A stretch of 64,000 nt of DNA, taken from Apostichopus japonicus (taxonomy: Eukaryota; Echinodermata; Holothuroidea; Aspidochirotida; Stichopodidae). This document shows positions 1 through 12,400 of the stretch, piece after piece (positions within the stretch are counted from its first letter, which is position 1; every line of letters begins with the position of its first letter). A program made the position numbers and the translations under genes. The notes beneath the pieces were generated by a model. The model searched no databases and was not told the origin of the DNA. It saw only the letters and a program-made list of their open reading frames with translations. The DNA lies in contig NC_092578.1 of NCBI RefSeq assembly GCF_037975245.1, positions 1,550,001 to 1,614,000 of the forward strand. Reading direction: 5' to 3'.

Positions 1-3000
1 ATTTCCATCACATAGTACACACGTGACACATGCTCCCCCTTGAATTATCCCGATCCGTGATTTCATGTCATTACTACACTGATTGTCTACAGACAATAAT
101 TAAGAGAAGCCGCAAAAGTGGAAAATTGCCCAGCTGAAACAACCAGGATTACTCACTTTTTCTCTTCTCTTTAATTTATTCAAGCTGGAAGACCTGTTTG
201 CCACCAATCGAGTGTTTGATTAATATTATCTCAGATTTGGTGCGTCACGAACACCGCATTATTAATTTTATGCAATTCATTTCTTTTTCTCATACACCTT
301 CGATGCAACTAGGATGAATGAGTCAACTCAATTAGTTGCATGAATGCACATAGCCAAATCTTAAGTCTAACAACTTTCTTGGGGAAAAAACAGTTTCAAA
401 AAAGAAAAATCTTATCGCGAGGTTAAGCCAATTAGGCTTTGTCTTATCGATGGCAGATGTTAAATAATACCGAATGTAATTTGGAATGTTTTAAGGGCCA
501 AAATTTGGTGACAAATGTCACGGTTCTAGGAGAACATTTCTATGAGTCAACTCCTAAAACAAGGTAAACCTTTAATTAAATCTTAAAACATTTCTTAGTA
601 AAAGTTGAGAAACAGCTGTTTAAAAATGTCCCCTTGGGTGGTGGGGAGGGAGAAAGAGAGAGAGAGATATTGCAAGTTTGTTTTGTCCGTGCCACGTAAG
701 ATTGCAAATTGTATATCCATAGTTCTTACTTATATATAGATATAATAAGATATTATATGTAAATTTTATGTAAATTACTGTAGTTGTAGGAGACTACTAT
801 GGGTTTTAGTACAATAACCATTTCCCATAAATACTTTTCCTTACCATTTACATATTGTTAGTGTAAAACATAATTGGAGATGGGTCAGCAACAATGTGAA
901 TGGTAAGTAAATGGCAAAGATTTATATATGGGACAAAGGTTTTGAGGTGGGTTGAAGCGTGACTGGAAAGGATGGTGCATGAAAGCTTTGTCTCAAACTA
1001 AAAGTTTCAGTACCAACTCCTACATGGTGAACACAATTGTCCTAAACTGAGAGAAAACAACAGCCCCATCTGCTCTTACCCCACACCCCCCCTTCCAAAC
1101 CAAGTATAACTATATGTACTGCAGGTCTCCACCTTAGTTTTAAATTTGGAAGTACAATGGTTTGTTTTCTACCAGTTTAAGTTTAACCAGTGATCTACCA
1201 GTAATCACCATGTTTCACTTTCAGGAGATCATAAGGTGTTAACTAGTAGATGATGACAGACTTCATCCCATAATGATATAAGTTGTAAACTAGCACAAAA
1301 CCTCTGCTATATTAGCCCCTCGTTAATAAAACCATTCTCCTCCATTATGCCTCAACAGTGTCATTCCTTCACATCTCTAATTATCTCTGACCTAATTCAC
1401 ACGCAGTTACATTTCCTCCCTCTCCGTCTCTTTCTTTCTCTCTTCCACCAAACTACTCTTCTGTCTCTGTAGGTATATTCCTCATCCTCCTCCACATACC
1501 TACCACCCCTCTGGCCCTTTAAACCCGAGGAGAGCAATACCGATCCTTCATTATCCACCTTCCGCTTCCGACTGAAGCGCACAGAGAAAGAATAAACGAC
1601 ACCACCACAAATTTGATTAACTTTTTCCGTTAATGAGATCTTCTTCCCTCTGTACGTCTCTCCCTCCCAAACTCTGATTGTTTTTACATTTTACTAAACC
1701 TCCTGTTTTCCTTGTCATCGGTGTCTGTTGGTTGGGTGGAGTATATATATAAGACCAGCGACTTCAATAATTCTTACAAATTACCACACCAGCAATTTTT
1801 TTTTCCGTGCCAGCCTGGAGCAAATTGAATCAAAGGTACTGAAGACATTTTACAATATCCTAGCTCACAATAGTCTCTCTGATTCATATTTTCAAAATGT
1901 CCCAAAGAAGAAGAAAATTAAAGGAAAGCATGTTTTCTGTAACTTATAACATTTGGTTATGAACTTGTTTCAAGTTGTGTGTTTGGTAACGACAATAAAA
2001 AATTTGATACAGTATGTTGGTAATAGGATACAGTATTTAACTCTACCAATGATATGATCCTAAGAAAGATGCACAGCATAACTCGCCCCTCCAAAAAATA
2101 TAATAGTATACATGGAAATAAAGATATGACAGAAAAAGGTTAACGAAGAGCTAAAGGCTTCAAGCTTATGGTCTAGAACAAATTTTCAAATGTTTCTGTT
2201 TGGATGAAGATTGCAGCATGGTAAATAAAAGAATTTCTGAATGATTCTATATTTTGGCAAGATATGAGAATTGTATAAATTTCTACTACATACTGTATAC
2301 TCTTTGAGCAGAAATACTGTAGATCTCCATTTCTGAAGCTTCACATAACTTTTCAAACCAAGAAGTGTCTGTTTACATTTTAGCTATACTTTTCATGGCC
2401 TTATTGACAGTTGTATATTTTTCCAGGCTAAAAGAAAAACATGCCTGATGTTATTGTGTCAAGTTAAAACATTGACATTAGTTTATTTTGAGTTGTAGAG
2501 GTTCCTTAATTCAGGTTACCATCATCACACTTCAGTATCCACATTTGTCCTACGTACAGTAACATATAGTGTCATATTGGAAAACATCCACCTTTTTCTT
2601 GAATAAGATGAAGGGAACAAACCCCAACCCCTCATCTTATGCTCTCCTCCCCTTTCCCTCCCCTTCCCATCCCCATCCCTCGCCTCTCCCACCTCCCTCT
2701 CCCATTAGATTTTCAAGTTTTGACTTTTTCTGACATCAAGTGAGTAGCAAGGTTATGACACATATACATCATGTGGCATCCATGCTTTGCTTTCGGTGTT
2801 TACAGTGAGGAGACAGGTAAGGGAGAAACAAAGTAAGTATTTCCACAGAATGCTCACATATTATTCACCTTTTACAGATAATAAATGAACCTCTAAACTG
2901 TTCTTTCAAAGGAAGAGAAAAATTCCTGACAAGGAAGGAGATTTGTAATACTTTATTTTAAATGTCAAAGAACTGTGTTGTGTCTACAGAATAAGTAAAT

Positions 3001-3145
3001 ATTTTTCTGTTTGAAAATTCAACAGGAAACCACATGGATGTGTAAAATGTCAAGACAGACTTTCATGATAAAAATAATTTGAAACTGTACATTTTTTTTT
3101 TGCTTTTTTGCATGCAAATACTACTTAATATGATTCTTCACACAG
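1..3145. other. Non-coding stretch, no gene recognised
   Basis: I see no exon that I can support. The stretch is AT-rich with short pyrimidine runs (1410-1450, 2640-2700) and a segment at about 2800-2850 that resembles the GAGACAGGTAAG repeat of 13.6-15.6 kb. A short open frame at 1815-1949 follows a good acceptor-like tract, but it has no donor and no recognisable content. The stretch may be intron of the gene ending at 6464, whose 5' exons are not identified. Confidence 0.5.
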
Positions 3146-6100
3146 AATAGAACTATTAACTATGGATTGAATAATAACATTTATTGGATGGCCGGATATG
3201 TCTCCATGGAGTTTGATCACTTGAACTCCTATTTTGAGAAAAATTTGCTTGGTATGCTTGGTAAGTTGTAACAAATCACAGCTGAGTCATATCTAATTTC
3301 ACACATTAAGTGACTTGAAAATGTTAGTGAAGCTCTTCCTCACAGAGATAATGCAGCAAATCTAGAGTCAGTGAGTGGACGAAGATCACTAAATATGACT
3401 CAGACACAACCTTAGCTTGACCTTAGATTGACCTGACTTGTTACAACTACTCCCCCACCCCCCTCACAGCTGCTGCTAGGTTTAAATATCATGAAAGGTA
3501 CCAAATTTGAGTGGTCACATTTCCAACCAGTCAGTCAGCAAAACAGAAATACATCACTCATATTTCTGTTATCTGCTCTGAACTCTGTCTAGAGCTGTCC
3601 TGTTGTTTATATAAATTTAACAGATGACACCAAAGACATAGAAAGGCCCTCCTCCCTCTCTCTCTATCTCACTCTCCTCTGAGTAATTTCAGAGAGAGGC
3701 TTTATTTACTCCATGATTTACCCCAGCAGACTTGCAGCTCTGGAGATTCTCATTCATCACTATGGTAACCAGCTTGATAAAAGACCTGGCTAATCTCTGT
3801 TAATTATCTGGACACAACCTTCACAGTTTAATAGGTTTTCTAGATACCCAGGGGCATTGATGCAGGACAACTACTTCATCCATCCTGGTAGTAATATCAA
3901 TATCCCCTTCTGACCAGTAATCTCTGTCTACTACAAACAGGTCAAATGGACTTGACCTCCTGGTTGCACTTTTTATGTTCGTAGGATATTAGTAGTGAGT
4001 CTTGTACACAGATTAACTTGAATATATATATATATTGTAGTTTTTCAATTCTTCAGTTGCACATTTTGCAGAATTATTACAATGTTACCTATCGCTGATG
4101 ACTACCTTTAATTGATCATTAACCCAATTATCATAGTTAGATTTAATTGTAAGGATTTATCCTATCTAAAGAGAATGCATTTTCATGAACAAAGGACACA
4201 CTTCCTACTGTATGCATACATCCTCCACTAACAAGAACATTTCCTATGGATATTTTATTAGCGAAGGTATGGATAATTGGGTGGATCACTACCTAGATAA
4301 TGAATATATACTGAGACACATCTCCGCCATCCTTATCTTATTTCACAGTCAGGGAGTGTACTCTTGAGAAACAATACATTGTGAGTTCTCTCTTCATATA
4401 TTTTAATATTCACGTGTTTACAAGGAAAACAGATTCAAAACACAAAACAGAGACAAAGTTCAGTTTATAGAATACAATAGGTTAGCATAAATGAGAGATA
4501 ATTTAAAGGTTGACCAGCCAACAACATTTAGAGATTCTGCTTGGAAGTCTAGTTGTGACCAAAGACCAGACCCTCCAGCTCCCCAACCGCTTCCCAACCC
4601 TAATCCCTCACCATCTCACCCTCAGAAGTGACTACCGCTACCCAAACCCTAATCCCTCACCATCTCACCCTCAGAAGTGACTACTGCTACCCAAACCCTA
4701 ATCCCTCACCATCCCACCCTCAGAAGTGACTACCACTACCACTACCCAAACCCTAATCTCTTACCATCCCACCTCATAAGTGACTACCGCTATCCAAACC
4801 CTAATCCCTCACCATCCTACCCTCATAAGTGACTACCGCTACCCAAACCCTAATCCCTCACCATCCCACCCTCAGAAGTGACTACCGCTACCCAAACCCT
4901 AATCTCTCACCATCCCACCCTCAGAAGTGACTACCGCTACCCAAACCCTAATCCCTCACCATCCCACCCTCAGAAGTGACTACACCCAGCCCCTAACTAG
5001 TACTGTATCAATAACACCCTACTAACAGTGATCAAGAGCAGTTTTATTTTCAAGTATGGATTTCACACTTTACAAGGATATTTATAAACAAGTCAAGGAA
5101 TGTAAGGTTGCTAATAAATATTTTAAAGCAGTAAAACTAAGCTATGTTCACCTATGTAGCACCCTGACCTTAAGTGTGAGACAATTTTTTTATATATATC
5201 TATGTGTTATTATCTTGAGTGCACTGTTACTACAGATAGTAATAGTGAAACCCTGGGAAAAAACTGTAAGTGGTAGCTACCTGGTAAAATGCAAGGTGCA
5301 ACACTCCCTGTACAATCTGGAGAGCAGCCACTGTACAATACCAGTCCTACCTGAATAGATATTATCAATTGACTGGGTAAAACTGCTGCAGGCACTTGGG
5401 TTTCCATAAGTACTTTGTCTATTGTAGTCTGCAGTTGTGTCAGTCCTTTCTCAGCAAGATGTCACCTTATAGAATGTAGACTTTTGATAACATTGGTGAA
5501 TGCAGTATGGTTGGGTAGATAGTAAAAGTTCTGCAAAAGTCTGACAATATAGTAATATTTCCATGAACTAGCAAAGGGACTTGTTTCTTCATCACCTTAG
5601 CATAGTCATTTCCCAGGACGCTACATAAAGTACTGTATATATGAAACAGTTGACAGACATTCTATACGTTCGATCAGGAGGTTGTAATCCCAATTTTTTT
5701 GAGAGTATTGTCTTTCTTTCTCAAGATGATTAATTTGTTGCATTTTTATATTTCATAACTCCTATCAGTACAATTGAAACTGGCCAATGAAAAGGTCGCT
5801 TTTTCTCAATTGTATTAATCACTGATTACGTTTCCTTTCCTGTTTATCAGTTTTGTAAATGACAGGTAACCAGTAGCAGCTGCCTTAGATGTCAAACCAA
5901 CCTCAGAATGAGTCACATTTATGTGAACCAAAGCTGAGTTTTTATTCATGAATATCAGTTTTCTACTTGTGTCTTCTTTCATCAGGCTGTAAATAACTAC
6001 TCCCAACAAATTCTCATTAAAATTGCCATAAACACATATCACATGACTTTAAAATTACCTTAAGACTAGGATTATGACAAGAAATTGGTTGTTTTAACAA

Positions 6101-6464
6101 AATGCTGATAAATTCTTTGATATTTATTTTCTTTTAATGGTACTCAGCACACCTGCTAATTATGAAACCAGAGCACCTACCTTCAACACTTCATAACCAT
6201 CAATATATGTAACATAACTACAACAGGCTGGACTTTACAAAGACAATTTACACTTTTTTTCACTTTATCTATCAACTTTCACATATAGGTATCATCTTGG
6301 GGAAAATCCTTGCTGGTAGTTTTGAAAATTTCATCACCGATGGACGACGGCGACGCCTGGATGACGATATGGGCAGATCTAATTACAGAAGGCCGAATGC
6401 AAATATCTTTGTAAATGGAAGTCACATCAAAGTACTGTTGACAAAGTCATGCTTGAAGCTATAG
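3146..6464 (+). CDS. 3' part of an unidentified gene (two terminal exons)
   Basis: Two exons join in frame. Exon 3146-3260 follows a CACACAG acceptor, enters in phase 0 and leaves in phase 1 at a GTAAGT donor. Exon 6289-6464 follows an ACATATAG acceptor, enters in phase 1 and ends at TAG (6462-6464). Together they give about 96 residues. The first exon is rich in aromatic residues (YWMAGYVSMEFDHLNSYF); the second begins with a short hydrophobic stretch (GIILGKILAG) and then a basic-acidic run (GRRRRLDDD). The hydrophobic stretch hints at a membrane or amphipathic segment. I do not recognise the family. Upstream exons were not found and may lie before the window. The intron contains, on the opposite strand, the last exon of another predicted gene (5815-5986), so the two loci would be interleaved. 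An ATG inside the first exon could in principle be a start, but its context is poor. Confidence 0.45.
4581..4986. repeat. 49-bp minisatellite, about 8 copies
   Basis: Direct tandem repeat of a unit of about 49 bp containing CTACCCAAACCCTAATCCC followed by TCACCATCCCACCCTCAGAAG. Copies differ by a few substitutions, and one copy carries an inserted extra CCACTA triplet pair. Each unit contains CCCTAAT, close to the complement of TTAGGG, but only once per unit. It lies within the intron between 3260 and 6289. Confidence 0.9.
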
Positions 6465-9400
6465 AATTCAAATAATTTCAAAAGAGTTTACTTCGTCAGA
6501 GGATTACCAATAGTTTCATCTCCTACAGCTGTAACTCAATGACAAGCATTCAATATCTCTTCAAGGACACTTGGCCTGATTTCAAAGCACCTGCACAGCA
6601 AAATTTTGTATTTACTTGAGATGCATCTAAGAAGTTACAGAAATAAACAAAACTAAAACTACTTGCTGAAACCCTCTTATTGCAAATTCACTACAACCTA
6701 AAAATATAAGCAATTGATAAAATGTTCGTATTTAATGTTTACATGTACATTAACATATAATACTATTGAAAAGCAAACTTTTGAATCATTTTTGTTGTCA
6801 CAAGTAGATGACTAAGCTAGCAAGTGAAGCTCAAGGGGAATTATTGCAAAAGATATTTTTCATATTTCACAAGAACATGAGTGGACTTGTGATGTTTTTG
6901 AAAATAATTAAGAGTTTTAAGAAGAAATAAACAATACATGTACAATATCATCATCATATTGCATATTAAGGGAAATGTGATGGGATACTCAAGTTAAGTT
7001 ATACATGATTTATGATAAAGTAAGTACATTCCAATATATATAAATTTCTTCAAGTTGTACAAATAAAGGTAAGGTGGCTACCATCTTTACTACCTTCACT
7101 GACGAGAATAATTGAATTTTACTTGCAGCATATCTCAAAATTTGGGAGGCTTTTCAAAGATTGTATAAAACAATCTTCCAAAATTTGAGAAAGTGAAAAT
7201 AACAAACAATGATTTCACTGGCTAAATAGCTTCAGCTCATATAAAAGTAAAAACAGAACTGAAACTGAAAATAGGACGAGTTCTACTGTGGATGTAGGTC
7301 ACTGCATGAATATCAGCTAAAGGAGATTTTTCCACAAAGACAAATATCACACTTTTCCATGAATTCCCATTAGAAAACAATCTATAATTACCTCTTTTGC
7401 TCTGGGATATCAGGAAGAAGAATCTCCTTTGCACCTGAAAAATACAAAAATAAAACAATAATAGTAATAATTCCCTGGGTAATAACTGTTCCAATTTTAG
7501 ACTTCACAAACCATCAATGATTTAATAATTCAAGTACCCCTAACCTTTTATTTGTACTGTACACTTTATTCACTTTGTGTGTAATCGGGTGGGTGTGTGT
7601 ACAGAAAGATGGGTGCATGTGGAAGCAGGTAAAGGATAAAGTTTTAATTTTTATTTTTCTCTTTTTGATTATGTAATACTCATTGATAATTATTAATCAA
7701 AAACACATAAATTTGTCTAACTCTTGCAGTATCCTAGAATCATAGTAAGTTTTACCTCCAGATACTAAAGATTATCAGTGACTTCATTTATTTTACAATA
7801 TTTTGGTGGGCAATTACATACAGTTATACATTAAGTGCAATAATTTCATTTTTATCAATACAGTGCTATTGCACACATGTAATGTGTCACGTTATGATAA
7901 ACCCTTTCTCGAGCCCTCCTTCATACCGGAAACAAATACAAGTTCGGATGAAGTCTACAACCTTAAATAAGGTCAACATTTGTCCAAATTTACGAGTCAA
8001 ACTCTGTAAAAGAAAGAGAGATACATTTCCCCCTTTTTGCCACTGTAATCACCAACCTAATCATCTGCCATGAATCACACATTTTGAGAATTGACCAATG
8101 GCATCGCATTGAATGTCCCAACGAAAATCATAGAGACAGATCTTCGGTACAGTAGACAGTATGGACAACTTATTTTAACCGGAGGGATAATATTACACCA
8201 GGGTACCCTCTTGGGTGGTTCCATTACATCAGATTCCCTTCATGACTCATGGTTCCCTCATTTTTTGATCAAGAGTCAGTAATGAATGAAAGAGGAAAGA
8301 CTTTTCATATCTTGAGATGAGTTGAATGACTGACAGGGCAAGAGATTTGACTTGTCTGTTGAGTCAATCAGTTGAGGTTCCCAATCACTGTATGAGGACC
8401 AGCAATACCCTTTTTTCTCAAGAAAGGTTTACTATTAATTTTGCCAGATTTTAAATTCCCTCTCCATATTCCATTTTCCTTCCCTTTTCTGTAACAGGTG
8501 GGGGGGGGGGGGGTAAGGAGGGGAAGGATGGGGTGCAGGTTACAGCTGTTAACTCAGTCTTTAGAAGTTGAAGAAGGTATCACATTGTGAACTTGTGAAC
8601 TGTCAAAAAGTTCCCAAAACCATCCCTCCCAAGTTTGCACATATACAACAAACAAAATGCCAACATGCTTTGAGGTTTGGCTCGTTGAATGTATGGCATG
8701 CAGTGACTACGTTTGACAATAGACTATGAAAATAGTTCCTTGTTTTGGTTGCAACTTGCATTCAATGATCTTGACTTACAGTACCAGTGTACAATAGCAT
8801 GAGTAATATGGATACATGTACTATTTCCTTTGGTATGAGTATGAGTACAAGGTTCAAACCATGAGTTAAGTCATTTTGCATTAGTTCCTATTACCTCCCT
8901 GTAATAATATTGATAAATGCCCAGAATACAAATACAAATCCACTGCAAGGCTGAGTACTAATACCGATAACTATGCTAGAACATGAGTACTACAAACTCA
9001 CTGTAAGTCTGCTGAACAGTGCCACTATATGACATATATAACTGAAACAGTTATCTGGCTTGGACGCAGCCAAATGCATCGTAAATGAAAAGACTCTTCA
9101 CTGAAACTGCAGAGATCAGTATCATACAAATAGAATGTATCTTGTTATTGTACATGAACTATGACCTCTACCAATACAGAGGCTTCTTCTCAGTATGAGG
9201 CATCATCAAGTTTATTTAAGCCAGTTCTGTATCCAACTTTCTTTCCTTCAGATATCCAACCACACATTAGACACAAAAATGCAAAAAGCTTCTCTTCAGT
9301 AATAATTAATTCTGTAACTAACTAAACTAATCCAATTCTTTTTTTTCAGTTTTTCTTCTGAAAGGAAGCTCTATAGATGAGTCATTTATTCAACTCTTCA

Positions 9401-12400
9401 ACCAAATTGTCCCTGTATAATACAGTATGTCTTACAGCCTAAGTACTAACAGCCACTCCTGACACCACAATACCTCCCAAACAGTTAGATCAGAGAAACA
9501 CAATGCCACCAAGCTTTCGATCTATTGTTGTATGTCTAGGCTACATAATGGTACAAGAGTTATGTTCTTGCTACCAGTTCTTCACAACAATTAAAGCATT
9601 CACTGATCCAAGGCCTTAACTGACTATGTAGAATGCATGCAGAACACAGAAGCAAATCCTGTCCTATACTAGCTAGTCTGTGTACCTCACTCACTCACTC
9701 AGATAAAAAGGTGTCATTTGTGAAAAGGGTTTATCTGTTAGGCCAGACATGTGGACACTCATGGGAGATTGCACAGTTCAAATTGTCAGCCTTCAGCAAA
9801 CACATAAATGGATTAAAGGTAATACCATTGAGAGGGCAATGATAAACTTGAAATGTCAAGTGGAAATCTGCAAAGCTTGTGGACTGGCTGTCCATAAACA
9901 ATGTTAAAATTAAATAGCTCTCCCTAAATCACTCTGGATACTCAGAATCTGCCATCCAAATGTGAACTTTTTTAGTTTAAGGCAGGCTTCTGTGAACCTG
10001 CCTGTGTAATTGACTTCTATCTCTGAAGGTATTCTAAGGTGAAAATTTGCATTTGTATCTGTGGTTTCCACAGGTATTGTAACTATCCTGTTCTACCCCC
10101 TCCCCCCCCCCCCTTCCACTACCACATCCACACCAATTGTGCTATGCCTTTTCCAGAGTCAATAGGGCTGATTTCTAATAATGGGATATTTAAGCTATTA
10201 AATATTATTATTCAACAAGAGGAGTCTTAAACCTGCACCATGTAAGCAGTTCAAATGCCAGTGAATAATATCTTAAAGATTTCATTTATGATTCTTGCCC
10301 TGCAGGCTTGCAATCATTATTTTCCTACCTGAATAAAGGGAAATTGGGTCAATGTTTTATAAAAAATCACCATTTAAATGTAGGCCAAATGTCTACTAAC
10401 AGATCTATCACAAACCTGCTACTACTTCTAAATGTTTTTCCCTGAACCGGATGTGACAGTGGTTGTGATACCCTGTCACATCTGACATCTTTCAACCTAT
10501 ATATATCATTCCATCTTTAGACTGAAACAACCTGCAGATCAGATATGCCAACTTATAGCAGTGCGGGATGCTCCATCTGCTACAGGCAAAAGTCTCCACA
10601 AAACTATCATTCAATGTCAGTTACAAGGTGAATGTCAAATTGTATCTATCCTGCGTGAATTTGTACACCATCTCTCAATTTCAAGCAATTTATGCGTTAT
10701 TTAGGACTGAACACAAATAATAATTCACACGTTAATCACATTTATGCCAGCCAATTTTATTTTAAATGGACGATTGTGTGCTTTTTTGTGGGGAATACAT
10801 TAATCTGTGTAGTTTGAACTGTGGATCATAATTTACGAACTAACTCTGTGAGCAGTACAAAGTGTAAGACTCTGAATGTGATTCAGTTTAAAGCTAATGT
10901 TACATACACTCTCTCTCTCTTTATGTTTCCAACAATTTTACTTTGCAATCTTGTTGACACGATAAAGGGTTTATTTAAACCTTCCATATTTAATCTTAAC
11001 GCTTGAATTTGGTACCCCTGTAGATGTCACAAGGATATCCTTAAAGGCTAAAGCTGATTGGTTTAGCAAAATTACGGAATTTTTTTTTCATCTTTAGTTC
11101 AAAACCACATCCTCATAGCACATTGTATCGATCGGGAACTGGAAAAGATCTTATTTTTTTCCCCTTAAATTTGTTGGTATTTGTGAAAGCATCTGGCAAT
11201 ATTTAACAAAGTGAATGATGTTTATCAGGGTAACTGAGCTGAAATGTTCTTGATTTTTCCTTATAACATCCCAATGATTTATCCACAGAGGAAAATACTA
11301 TTTCTACCACAGAGTTGCAATCATGATGAAGTTCTATCAACACTGCTTATTAAGTAGAAATATATCTAAATTAAACAATGTTCTAAATGATTTGGAGATA
11401 CTTTTGACAAATTTATCAAACAAGGTTTGAAAATAAAATTGGTAAATTTGCCTTCAAGTTTTTGTTTTATTGGGCAAAAGAATATTCAAATCTGATTGGA
11501 TGCATTAAGTCCAGTGTTGGTTAAAATACTTCTTCAACTTTCTTTACAGTGTAACTTGTGTTGTAATGTTGTAATGTAATGTAATGTTGTGTAATGTTGT
11601 AAAGTTGGAGACTTACCTCTCTCTAAAACTTTGACTTTAACTGGGTCTACTACCATCTGTGTGCTCTTCACTTCAAGACAAAAATTACGCATTTACAGAG
11701 TGAAATCATCAGGCATGAACATAACCGTTATCAATCTTCATAGCTAAACCTTGAAGAGAAATATCCCTCAAGTGGAATTTCCTTCTAATCTTCTTTATTT
11801 GTCTCAAGAATTGAAGGTTTTCAGAATCAATATTTATTGAGTTGGTCCTCATGTTACATCAGCATCACTGCAGGGACAGCCTTACCTAAATAAGTCTATC
11901 AGAAATGTTCATCTCATCTTTCTATGTGGATTATTTTTATAAATTTTGAAAAGGGATTGGAATGGGAGTAAAAAGTCGCTTTAAGGTAATAGAATTCAAT
12001 GTTGAACTCTACCTTGCATCAAGTTTAAAACTTGGAAAGACGAGACAAAAATTATTATCAATATATCAATAGAAATCCCAAAACCATCAAGGCATACTTT
12101 AGATTGAGTTGTAAAGTCTTTGAAACTTTCTGACCATTTGCACATATCTAGCAAATATTTAAATTACTGAAAAAACAGTATCTCAGTGTTTACATTACTT
12201 TTAGTCCTTTTTTACTCAAGTTACAATGAAGTTAAAACATAATTATTATATTAAATTATATATTTATTAAATTATTAATTATACTGTAAATATAAACTGG
12301 AGGTCTACCTATTTCAAAGTAGCAGATCTATATTGTCATGTCTTTACATCAACTTCACCACTAATCTGCTTGAAAGCTTGCAAAATAGTTGAAAGTTATT

